Shown here piece after piece: positions 32,601 to 40,448 of a DNA stretch of 44,779 bases (position 1 is its first letter; each line of letters opens with the position of its first letter). The translations under genes and the position numbers were made by a program. Source of the stretch: Nitrososphaeraceae archaeon. GTDB taxonomy: Archaea > Thermoproteota > Nitrososphaeria > Nitrososphaerales > Nitrososphaeraceae. Under the pieces are notes generated by a model. It made no database searches and was not told the DNA's origin. It saw only the letters and a list, made by a program, of their open reading frames with translations. The stretch is taken from assembly GCA_022545895.1 (NCBI GenBank), contig JAKEIK010000009.1:1-44779 (forward strand), in the 5' to 3' direction.

Positions 32601-32751
32601 CCATCGTACCACAGATAAGAAATGAAGCAATTGCCAATACGACTACTGTTAGAAGTAGATTCCTATGTCGCTGCTTTATAAAATAGTTAACTCTAACAGA
32701 CAAATAGCATTTGGTATACACACGCATAGTGTATTTTATTATTTCCCTCAT
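29662..32751 (-). CDS. CopC-CopD fusion with C-terminal extracytoplasmic beta-propeller (Vgb/NHL-like) and terminal TM
   Basis: CopC: HAFLTNSNPGASQSLSSPPGKIEAFFSEPV; multi-TM CopD; YtkA/FixH-like beta domain; repeats such as NRNAIWVGDTTIDSGRILEF, GNVWFAEQKGNALGVI. Start moved from 32868 to MREIIKYTMR to avoid overlap with the divergent gene. Confidence 0.88.
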   Translation of the reverse strand: MREIIKYTMRVYTKCYLSVRVNYFIKQRHRNLLLTVVVLAIASFLICGTMEKSYGHAFLTNSNPGASQSLSSPPGKIEAFFSEPVDIKYSQVKVLDPNGKEVDNKDIHHIDGDQSSLSVTLPRLEDGVYTVSTNVLSQTDGHVTKSAFVFAVGQAAIPSNLSSTNSESSIIYVPEAIARFPTLVGQVIIVGGAFSVLWLWRPFSKIQWLSDIILETRKDIDKRLVSLFLLGSIILVVSDFAIVVFQAFAISATLLDVLTTRFGMVLVARIFLSLTLLGVSLFEFRRFRKFRTVLSKGEMTGIISLGVTLLLTTSLIGHGAANNQFSSIAIDFVHNLTASIWIGGIIYLAFVLIPKLKGEHSLNEYTKIAFLTILIPRFSTSVIVVLGFIVITGPFLLYILENRIDLLISSLYGKTIIVKLTLATIMLALGAYNQLIIYRDSMKYTSLPITVAEGHKGSKTSPDFDPPPGKRQNKPTGKSRDIVSRFSRSTKIESVVGIILLASVAFLVNTGLPQSEFQNQFRQQESSSGVTSYVTGVESFKATDFIDNDTRVVLSITPFAVGSNNFSISFVDSKNNPIDMKLAEMKYTEIEKSIGPIDVELQQVSKGVFFVKAAFGIPGVWYIQIEGVPNKSNVPRVVATFENIVVKPKLDQLQFNANRFEIPGNNSQPLYPIYDSNRNAIWVGDTTIDSGRILEFRLDSNKYIEHKIDGTSIITVAAQDSNGRIWYIDPLTRHLGSYDPSTSSNKLYGLPNRVIPSAVAIDIANKVWITSPATNEILRFDPSKGNFTSKFHLQSKDASPIAIAIDSVSDIIWVADEKGKLVMIDPSKNYTLTEFVPRGINETLRSPTALLVDQVSGSIYISQHEGNRVSKFNPLTHAFNHYGPLDPNGLPFGMTLDKYRNLWVAEHTINKIAVIDQQTGKVREVTLPGQSPFVQWLTSDSEGNVWFAEQKGNALGVIKSTVVSGIPQVGSVESGKGIAEKTSFEGLPYSQIVAPSVTIALIIIAFMYVKSVIDFKTSLVKLKKGRKEN

Positions 32752-32763
32752 AACTGGTACAGT

Positions 32764-32800
32764 CGTCGAATATTGGGGGAAAGATTTAAGCGTCGAATAT
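32764..32800. promoter_or_regulatory. direct repeat CGTCGAATAT (32764-32773, 32791-32800) flanking ATTTAAG in a divergent promoter
   Basis: Two identical 10-mers 27 bp apart, with a near-symmetric TATA-like element between them. Confidence 0.6.
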
Positions 32801-32818
32801 GATAGATGATACTTAAAA

Positions 32819-33529
32819 TTGAAGTCTATTCGTTTCATATTGGTTATCTTTTTGTTGTCGTCATTCACAATCGCATTTTTGCTTTATTACAGTTACATAC
32901 CCACCTATGGTCATTTAACCAAAAAGTTTGGAAACGTTACTATTCTCGTCGGCTGGGTAAATGAGCCTGCTCTTGTAGGCGATTTAAATAACGTATTGAT
33001 AGAAATCCAAAAGGGGTCGGGAAAAGGTATATCTCCAGTGTTGAATGCATTCTCCAATTTATCAGCTTCAGTAAAATATGGGACATTAACAAAGAATCTA
33101 GATCTTCTGCCTTCAGAAACGACTGATGGTTCATATGAAGGCAAGTTAATTCCTACGCGAATTGGTGCATATTCCATAGTTCTTAAGGGCGATGTTCAGG
33201 GACAGAAAATCAATGGAGAAATTCAGCTCGATGCAGTGGAAGGTAAGCAAGGAATTTCATTCCCAGATACCTCACCTGCTGACGCTAACACTAACAATGC
33301 TCTAGTTTCAAAAGTTGAGGGAACTCTAAGTCAATTGTCCAATGAACTACAGGATGCGCAAGACAATATTGGACAACTTGGAAAGAATCTTCAAAATGTA
33401 CAAAACTCAATTAATTCTATAAATCAGAGCGCAGATCGAACATACATGATCAGTGTGACTGCCATCGGAGTGGGATTGGCGGGTATAATAATTGCCGGCT
33501 TTTCATTATCACGCAAGACAAAAATATAG
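32819..33529 (+). CDS. extracytoplasmic protein with C-terminal TM; probable YtkA/FixH-like beta domain
   Basis: N-terminal hydrophobic segment, VTILVGWVNEPALVGDLNNVLIEI, coiled coil, C-terminal TM; TTG start. Confidence 0.8.
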   Translation: MKSIRFILVIFLLSSFTIAFLLYYSYIPTYGHLTKKFGNVTILVGWVNEPALVGDLNNVLIEIQKGSGKGISPVLNAFSNLSASVKYGTLTKNLDLLPSETTDGSYEGKLIPTRIGAYSIVLKGDVQGQKINGEIQLDAVEGKQGISFPDTSPADANTNNALVSKVEGTLSQLSNELQDAQDNIGQLGKNLQNVQNSINSINQSADRTYMISVTAIGVGLAGIIIAGFSLSRKTKI

Positions 33530-33879
33530 TTCTTGAGCTATTCTGAACAAATCGGTATTTTCAGTTATTCAGATTCTGGTGTGAACAAGGACGATCATAA
33601 TGGAGGGATGATTGCAGTGAGCAGCATTAACAAACTTACTCACTGTTATGACAATTTGTCTGTAAGGCGGCCAATAAGATACGCGACCTGAATAGACAAT
33701 ACTCTTGAATAGGAGTAATGACAGTCCTAATTAATTAATTTCCGAAATTAAAGTATCTCACACCAACATTGCCATTCAGTTAAGCTCGTAGGGTCTTTTA
33801 CTGAGTCGGGAGAATATGAGTGATATTTTGCCAGTAAAGTATATGCACGGTGACTCAGATACAGCCATTGGCGTTGACT

Positions 33880-34089
33880 ATGGGATCTAGCGAGAGATTG
33901 GAAGATGTCGAAAAAATATGCATCAAATGCGGAAGAAAGAATTCCGAACATCCCGCTACGGGACGTTTCAACACCATAGTTTTGTACGGTCCGGAATGCG
34001 CTTGGAATCCTGACGATGAATTTAGAGACTTTGTAATGAACTCTTTGAAGAGCTCTGGATATAATTTAAACGATTTTGGATATGATTAA
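33880..34089 (+). CDS. small hypothetical protein with CxxC
   Basis: MGSSERLEDVEKICIKCGRKNSEHPATGRFN; start placed at the internal ATG. Confidence 0.65.
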   Translation: MGSSERLEDVEKICIKCGRKNSEHPATGRFNTIVLYGPECAWNPDDEFRDFVMNSLKSSGYNLNDFGYD

Positions 34090-34397
34090 ATAGTAATTAG
34101 AGACTCTTCAGGTTCTTAAAGAAAGTCTTAAAATTTTTTTGAAAAGAATATAGAAGCCTGTTGACTTTTCATCTTGTTTCCTTCCTAAGATAACTCTCGC
34201 ATTAGCCTTGATGAAATTCCTTATTATCTAGGATTTACCCAAACCATTTCTATTTCAGGGTAATGTAAAACATTGTGTAGTGGACAAATCGAATCTTTTT
34301 TTCAGAAATACTATCTGTGAATAGAATCTCGTCATCATATTTCTTTGCTGAAAGGGGGATAACATACCAGTTAGAATTGGTTATTGAAATTATCAAA

Positions 34398-35111
34398 TTA
34401 GATCTTGTTTTTTCGTCTCAAATAAATTGCAATGGCCAAAATTACTACGGATGCTGGAATGACATAGTATGTTATTAATTCATCGAATGGTATTATCTGA
34501 TTCGGATTGCCAGCAGACAAATCAAAATCTACAGAAAGAGGATTGTCTCCATAGATCGGGTCGCCGTTTATCCTAGTTTGAAGAGTTACGACGTAGTCAC
34601 CTATCTTCTTGAAACTAAAGGGAAAGGTGAGGTCACTAAATTCATAAAATTTGAATGGAAAGACCTTGACCACATTGCCCGAATTTTTCTCTCTGATTAT
34701 CAGGGAAGCAAAGATATTGTTTACATTTTGATTATCCTTATCAAGGACACTGAAATTAAGTAGCGTAGAATTGTCTCCAGCTAGGGGAACAGAAGGGGCT
34801 GGTTGAAAAACTATCTGATAACCATTCACGGTTTTTGTAGCACCAAAAAAGTGAGCGTGAGCCGGCGCATAAAGACTAAAAAGTAACGCTTTGTCCTCTC
34901 CAATCTGCAGAAATATTGCCAAAACTAGAACCACAATGATAAGATCTGATAATCTTACTCTTCCTTTAATTCTTAACAATTCGCCCAGCAATATGAGTTT
35001 AATAATACTAGGTAAAATACATGCTGACTCATCATGTACAATTGCCGTCATACTATTAATAATACGTAATTTTATTTCCTTGTTCATATTGATGTCAGCT
35101 CTCATTCGCAT
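34398..35111 (-). CDS. extracytoplasmic beta-domain protein with C-terminal TM
   Basis: N-terminal hydrophobic segment, HAHFFGATKTVNGYQIVFQPAPSVPLAGDNSTLLNFSVLD, C-terminal TM and Arg/Lys tail. Confidence 0.78.
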   Translation of the reverse strand: MRMRADINMNKEIKLRIINSMTAIVHDESACILPSIIKLILLGELLRIKGRVRLSDLIIVVLVLAIFLQIGEDKALLFSLYAPAHAHFFGATKTVNGYQIVFQPAPSVPLAGDNSTLLNFSVLDKDNQNVNNIFASLIIREKNSGNVVKVFPFKFYEFSDLTFPFSFKKIGDYVVTLQTRINGDPIYGDNPLSVDFDLSAGNPNQIIPFDELITYYVIPASVVILAIAIYLRRKNKI

Positions 35112-35787
35112 TTGTCTAGCATTGAATTATTCTACGATGACCAGCTCAGCGACGAGTGGAATTCGGAAAATGATAGTGGAATAGGGTAGACTTAAGGTTC
35201 ATTTTTTAAATTCTATCGGAAGAAAGTGTAAATGTAACTTAAGTTAATAAATATGCTTTTTCCGTTGACCATGCTTTCAAATAAAATACTGAAAAGTTGC
35301 TATAGTAGGCAGTATCCACCAATCAGAGTAAGTAAATTTGGTTATGTTCTGGATCAATATTATTATTTTTGTTCACTAATATAGTGGACCTGACATAAAT
35401 TGTTACTTGACGAATATAACAAATTTCATCAACCAATTATCTCTCTCTGTTCCATTGTTGTTTGAGATTTCAAAAAGGGAATTATCCTTAGGCACATAGT
35501 GAATTATCGTTTCGTTTTCATTTGTAAAATAATCCTTGAATGCTCAATGTTGAGTCCTAAACATAACTACTGGAACTGGATACATGGGTTTGTAACTCTA
35601 TAAACTGATTTCAGATCTGATGCTCAATACGTCCTTTTCAAGTCAACATGGAATATATCTCAGTCATGAGTTTTTAAAAATATCATATCCACATGTACGA
35701 TAATCTCAACGTCTTATTTTAGTGAGTAGGTGTTATGGAGTTGAATTGAGTTACCTTTAAGTTAAGCTTCTCCCATTATTACCATGA

Positions 35788-36369
35788 ATGAAAATTATTT
35801 TGAAAGAATACGGCCTGGCTTTGGGAGTGATTGCAATGGGGTTTCTTATTATGGGAAGTTCCGCTGTACTGTCTATAGGAAAAGCGAGCGCCTTCCCTCC
35901 GAGCATTTATGGTGAAGGTAAATTTCTGTTCGGTAACATAGGCAGCATTCAGAATGATAAGGATGGTAAGCCGGCATGGTTATTGTCCGGTCATTGGAAA
36001 TCAAACTTAATTAACATGTCAGAAAATGACAATGCAAACTCGTCTGCATTCAGCGCCTCATTTGAGATGGTTATGTTAGACGGAAAGAACGCTCATACAC
36101 ATGCAATAACTAACTTTATGTTGAAAGGCAAATCAACAGAAGGCAATTCTACTCTGGTTTTCAATGGCACTTCTTCTGCAAGCTTGCGAAATGGTTTGGT
36201 ACAAAATGTACCAACAACGATCAAATTCATGGGCAATAAAGTAGTGAGTATATGGGTAGACCCTTCAATGGTTGATAATCATTTCGGAAATACACCTATA
36301 TACGGAACTATAATGAAACCAGATGCTGGATTCGATAGGGCAAATTCGAATTCTAATTCCTCGAGATAG
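35788..36369 (+). CDS. secreted protein, paralogue of 28685..29401
   Basis: Signal-like N-terminus; DNHFGNTPIYGTIMKP motif. Confidence 0.78.
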   Translation: MKIILKEYGLALGVIAMGFLIMGSSAVLSIGKASAFPPSIYGEGKFLFGNIGSIQNDKDGKPAWLLSGHWKSNLINMSENDNANSSAFSASFEMVMLDGKNAHTHAITNFMLKGKSTEGNSTLVFNGTSSASLRNGLVQNVPTTIKFMGNKVVSIWVDPSMVDNHFGNTPIYGTIMKPDAGFDRANSNSNSSR

Positions 36370-36457
36370 TTGGAGGCAGGCTTTAGAGGTTACTTTTTCA
36401 AACATTGATTCATATGAATACATAAATACGACCGTTTTCTTTATCGAGTAGATATTC

Positions 36458-37438
36458 ATGGATTCTAGGATTGTAACTTTTTTCGTTTTGGCTGTTGTCT
36501 TTTCATCATCAATGATTTTAAACGGAGCAATATCTGTTTATGGTGCTGATCAGTATTCATTTGTACGCAAGTGGGGTTCGTATGGGGCAGTAGCAGGGAA
36601 GTTCTCTCAACCGATCGAGATAGCTATAGATTCAAAAGGTTATCTATACGTAACCGATCTCACTGCTGTAACACACGATGTACAGAAGTTTACCAAGAAT
36701 GGAACTTATGTTACTTCATGGGGCTTCCTTGGATTTGGGCCAGGAAGATTCACGAATCCAGCAGGACTGACTGTGGACTCCTCAGATCATGTGTACGTGA
36801 CTGATAACGGAAATCCCGATAATGGAATACAAAAATTTACTGACAACGGTACATACATTACTGGATGGGGTACAGTCGGACTGCAGCCTGGAGCATTCAT
36901 TAATCCATCTGGAATCGGCGTAGATTCATCTGGAAATGTCTATGTGAATGATTTTGGAGAGAATAATAGGGTGCAAAAGTTTGACAGCAATGGTGACTTT
37001 GTAATGCAATGGGGAACAGTGGGAAGAAATGATGGTCAATTTATGAACCCAACAGATATCTTGGTCGATCCCCAAGGTCTTGTATATGTCGTAGATAGTG
37101 GCAACGACAGGATTCAAAAGTTCGATGGCAATGGTAAATTCATTTCCAAATGGGGTGATTCAGGAAGAGGTGATGGACAATTTGATCGCCCTGGAGGTAT
37201 TGCTATAGACTCTTCTGGTTTTATTTATGTAAGTGATATAGGTAACAATAGAGTTCAGAAATTTACAGCCGATGGTCAATTCGTAACGAAATGGGGAAGC
37301 TCAGGTAGTGGCGATGGACAATTTAACGGTCCCATGGGTTTAACAGTGGATCCTTCTGGATACGTATATGTAGTCGACATTGGTAACAAGCGAGTCCAAG
37401 TTTTCGCTCCTTCAAATCAAACTACTGTAAATCCATAA
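36458..37438 (+). CDS. secreted NHL-repeat beta-propeller protein
   Basis: Signal peptide plus six or so repeats of the type GDGQFxxPxGIAVDSSGxVYVxDxGNxRVQKF. Confidence 0.93.
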   Translation: MDSRIVTFFVLAVVFSSSMILNGAISVYGADQYSFVRKWGSYGAVAGKFSQPIEIAIDSKGYLYVTDLTAVTHDVQKFTKNGTYVTSWGFLGFGPGRFTNPAGLTVDSSDHVYVTDNGNPDNGIQKFTDNGTYITGWGTVGLQPGAFINPSGIGVDSSGNVYVNDFGENNRVQKFDSNGDFVMQWGTVGRNDGQFMNPTDILVDPQGLVYVVDSGNDRIQKFDGNGKFISKWGDSGRGDGQFDRPGGIAIDSSGFIYVSDIGNNRVQKFTADGQFVTKWGSSGSGDGQFNGPMGLTVDPSGYVYVVDIGNKRVQVFAPSNQTTVNP

Positions 37439-37663
37439 ACTCGAAACTTCTGTAGTAAATTAGTAATAATTTAGAAATAATCTATACCTTTTTACTCGAT
37501 CTGTACGTTTTCAATCAGTGCGCTTGAGATGAGGATTCAGAATTCTAAGCAGAAGAAATTAAATAGTCCGCGCTTATCGGTGAGCTACTTTCGAAGCGAT
37601 TCATGCTTGAGGAATCAGATCAAAAATGAAAGATGGCTTAATAGTCGCGAAGCTGCACTAAAG

Positions 37664-38071
37664 TCATTTTCTACCTAAATAAATTATTTCTTCCTCACCG
37701 TACTTTTTGAAGATCTCGTCATATTTTGCAACTCTATCTTGAATAATCTTTCCTTGATTATCATACATCTTCACAAAATTAGCACGCATAGCCAAATTGC
37801 CTTTCGAATCAATGAATCTTATGCTATAACTAATTAAGCCATTCGTTCTTGTTTCGGTTACAAACCTAGCTTCTGCAACTTCCTCTAAATTTAGATGTAT
37901 ATGCCACGATTTGTCTTCGTGTCCGATTGTTGCCCATTGTTCTCGAATACGAAAGGGTAAATTCTTCTCCACCCTCGCCTCACAGATCCCGCTTCCACTA
38001 TTGATTGAAAGAATAACATCGTCTTGTGAGAGTATGTCGTAAATCAACTTCTCTGTCATGGCATTCGTCAT
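37664..38071 (-). CDS. hypothetical protein, possibly ChuX/HutX/HemS-like fold
   Basis: SWHIHLNLEEVAEARFVTETRTNGLISYSIRFIDSKGNLAMRANF. Confidence 0.65.
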   Translation of the reverse strand: MTNAMTEKLIYDILSQDDVILSINSGSGICEARVEKNLPFRIREQWATIGHEDKSWHIHLNLEEVAEARFVTETRTNGLISYSIRFIDSKGNLAMRANFVKMYDNQGKIIQDRVAKYDEIFKKYGEEEIIYLGRK

Positions 38072-38539
38072 TCGCTTTTTCTTTAGTTGAAGTCGGTAAT
38101 AAAATAATCGTACTCGAGTTCTAAGTCTTTTTGAGGAAGTTCATTTATTTAGCATCCACTGAAAGTTGTTGTCAGCTATCTGCTCTTGCACCATTTCTTT
38201 TTTCAAGTTCCACAAGGACTAATCTCATGGCGGGGCCAAATGGTTGGATATTCAATGAACCGAGAACAGATCAGAATCAAACAGGGACAATCTTTTACAA
38301 TAAGATAGAAATGGTGCACTTATTGGTGCAAGGACAACACATTGCTTTTGTTAATCAGATATTGACATTGAAAGTCTTCAAGGAATTATCCGGGGCTAGA
38401 GAGGCTTTTGAAATTAATGTTGACTGCACCAGAAGTATTAGAGGAGGAACAGCCTCTCATAAACATTAGTATAGGTAAGTGAAATCTACAAATTCACAAA
38501 TAGATAAATCTTTTAGTAATAGGAAATTACAAAATAGAT

Positions 38540-38893
38540 ATGGATTATGCCAAGTTGTGCAGGGAGATCTCTGACTTAGATCCAAAGATTCGATTTGCTG
38601 GTGTATGTGATGACACTGGCGAAATAAAGTATGGAGGCCAGCGAGATGGTGTAAATAATATACTTTCATCTGAAGAGACAAAAAAATCAAACCTTCAGGC
38701 CATGGCCAGATGGGGCTTACGTAATTCTTTATCTCCTAAGACAGGCAGAGGAAGGTATGCCATGGCCGAATATGAGAAGATAAAACGTATAACAATTCCA
38801 CTAAGAAATGATCACCTCTTACTCGTCACAACGGAAGTCGAAGCAAATCACACAACGATTATAGAGAATATCCTGAAATTGGTAAACGGATAA
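38540..38893 (+). CDS. DUF6659-like protein
   Basis: IRFAGVCDDTGEIKYGGQRDGV...YAMAEYEKIKRITIPLRNDHLLLVTTEVEANH. Confidence 0.8.
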   Translation: MDYAKLCREISDLDPKIRFAGVCDDTGEIKYGGQRDGVNNILSSEETKKSNLQAMARWGLRNSLSPKTGRGRYAMAEYEKIKRITIPLRNDHLLLVTTEVEANHTTIIENILKLVNG

Positions 38894-38909
38894 TACTCGG
38901 ATAAAAGTC

Positions 38910-39143
38910 ATGCAGACCGCCTACGTTCTAATCAGCTGTGATCCGGAAGATATCGAAGGAATAATTACTATGCTCAATACTATTTCTAATATTTCGGAGG
39001 CAAACAGGGTTGAAGGTCCTTATGATATTCTAGTTAAAATAAACGCTGAAAGTCCTGAAAAGCTAAAAGAAATCATATCAATTCAATTGCGAAAGATAGA
39101 AAGGATCAAGCACACACTTACGTTGACGGCAATTCAGAATTAG
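38910..39143 (+). CDS. Lrp/AsnC ligand-binding (RAM) domain protein, no HTH
   Basis: AYVLISCDPEDIEGIITMLNTISNISEANRVEGPYDILVKI. Confidence 0.9.
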   Translation: MQTAYVLISCDPEDIEGIITMLNTISNISEANRVEGPYDILVKINAESPEKLKEIISIQLRKIERIKHTLTLTAIQN

Positions 39144-39242
39144 TCATCTTGAATGCGTATAGTTAGTACTTGAAAAAAACCTTAGTCAGACCATAGGCTG
39201 CTTGGTCCACTTTTCTAGTGCTCCTTATTTTGGGATAGTACT

Positions 39243-39416
39243 TCATTTTATGATAAAATTTAATTGATCTTGTTCGTAAGTTTGAACGAGTCTAGCCTCA
39301 TCGTAATATACAGGATCAGTAGAACGTTTACTTCCACGCAATATTGAGTTATCAACTATTTTCGGAAAACTCATTACCACTGCACCACCTGCAAGTATTA
39401 GAGTTCCACCTAACAT
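39243..39416 (-). CDS. 57-aa microprotein (MLGGTLILAGGAVVMSFPKIVDNSILRGSKRSTDPVYYDEARLVQTYEQDQLNFIIK)
   Basis: AGGAGGT 6 nt upstream of ATG; hydrophobic Gly-rich N-terminus and polar tail; below the ORF-track cutoff. Confidence 0.55.
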   Translation of the reverse strand: MLGGTLILAGGAVVMSFPKIVDNSILRGSKRSTDPVYYDEARLVQTYEQDQLNFIIK

Positions 39417-39733
39417 ACCATTACCTCCTACAGGTATTAATCCTCCTGCTGCTGTCGAGAAGATAAAGAAGTATCATTAGTAAATACCCGGGACAGATTT
39501 TGTTTTTATTTTGTATTTTGTATAGTGTTTTGTACTCTAGCTCAATCTATGTGAAGACAGCAGGTATGACACAGAAAGACACGTCCTATGATCGCACAAA
39601 TATCTCCCGGTTTTTATGGTGTGCCTTGAGCCATTATTTTGGAAGATTTGTGGTAAATCTTGACAATGTAACGGCATAACATGTGAAATAATAGATATGA
39701 AAACTTTATTACATTCAAAATGCAGTATATTTT

Positions 39734-40093
39734 ATGAATTATCAAAACATTCATGCTCATATCATGAATCTTGACCAGAAAATTAGACTGGTCACAATTT
39801 GCGATTCGAATGGAAAAATTATGTTCTCAGATCATAGACCTGGAGTAATCAATTTGCTAAGTCCAGAAGAAAGTAAAAAGTCCCTTGAGATGGCAGTTAA
39901 CGCATGGAAGACGCGTACGGAGCTTGCAGGCAAGATAGGAAAGGGCAAGTATGTTCTGGCAGAATATGAAAAAATAAAAAGAATTACAATGCCCTTGGGA
40001 AATGATCATCTCCTGTACATTACAGCAGAAGTAGAAGCGGACCATTCCAAAGTACTTGATGGCGTTAAGAGACTGGAATCGGAATTGAAATGA
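39734..40093 (+). CDS. DUF6659-like protein
   Basis: IRLVTICDSNGKIMFSDHRPGV...YVLAEYEKIKRITMPLGNDHLLYITAEVEADH; paralogue of 38540..38893. Confidence 0.8.
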   Translation: MNYQNIHAHIMNLDQKIRLVTICDSNGKIMFSDHRPGVINLLSPEESKKSLEMAVNAWKTRTELAGKIGKGKYVLAEYEKIKRITMPLGNDHLLYITAEVEADHSKVLDGVKRLESELK

Positions 40094-40448
40094 ACCCAGG
40101 GCAGAGCTAGCTCAGTTCCTTCCACGGATGAACATCAAAGAAAAGTTAATGGAATAGAACTATGGTTTTCTAGGAGTGTATTTTTATTCAAAAAGTCGTT
40201 TGATATTTCTAGCAATTCCTTGCGACTTGATAGATATAGTATTGCGTAGCCCTGTTATCACTGTGTTACCACTAGAGAGAAGGGGCAAAATAATGCAGGT
40301 CAGGGTACTATCCATAGCTTTTGACTGTATGCGTTATACTAAAAAACGAATTTGGATTCCAAGGTCAATTTGCCTCATCAAAAAGAAATTCTTATTCAGT
40401 GATTCATGGAATCCGTATTTGAGAATTTTACCATTCTTCTTCAATGAC

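Noticed and set aside
13205-35485. Shared 15-mer AAAAAGGGAATTATC at about 13207 and about 35474
   Set aside because: Both intergenic, but flanks differ completely and two copies of an AT-rich 15-mer are weak evidence; would need a genome-wide count
38131-38469. 112-aa plus-strand ORF
   Set aside because: Mixed composition and no family recognised; not confident enough to call
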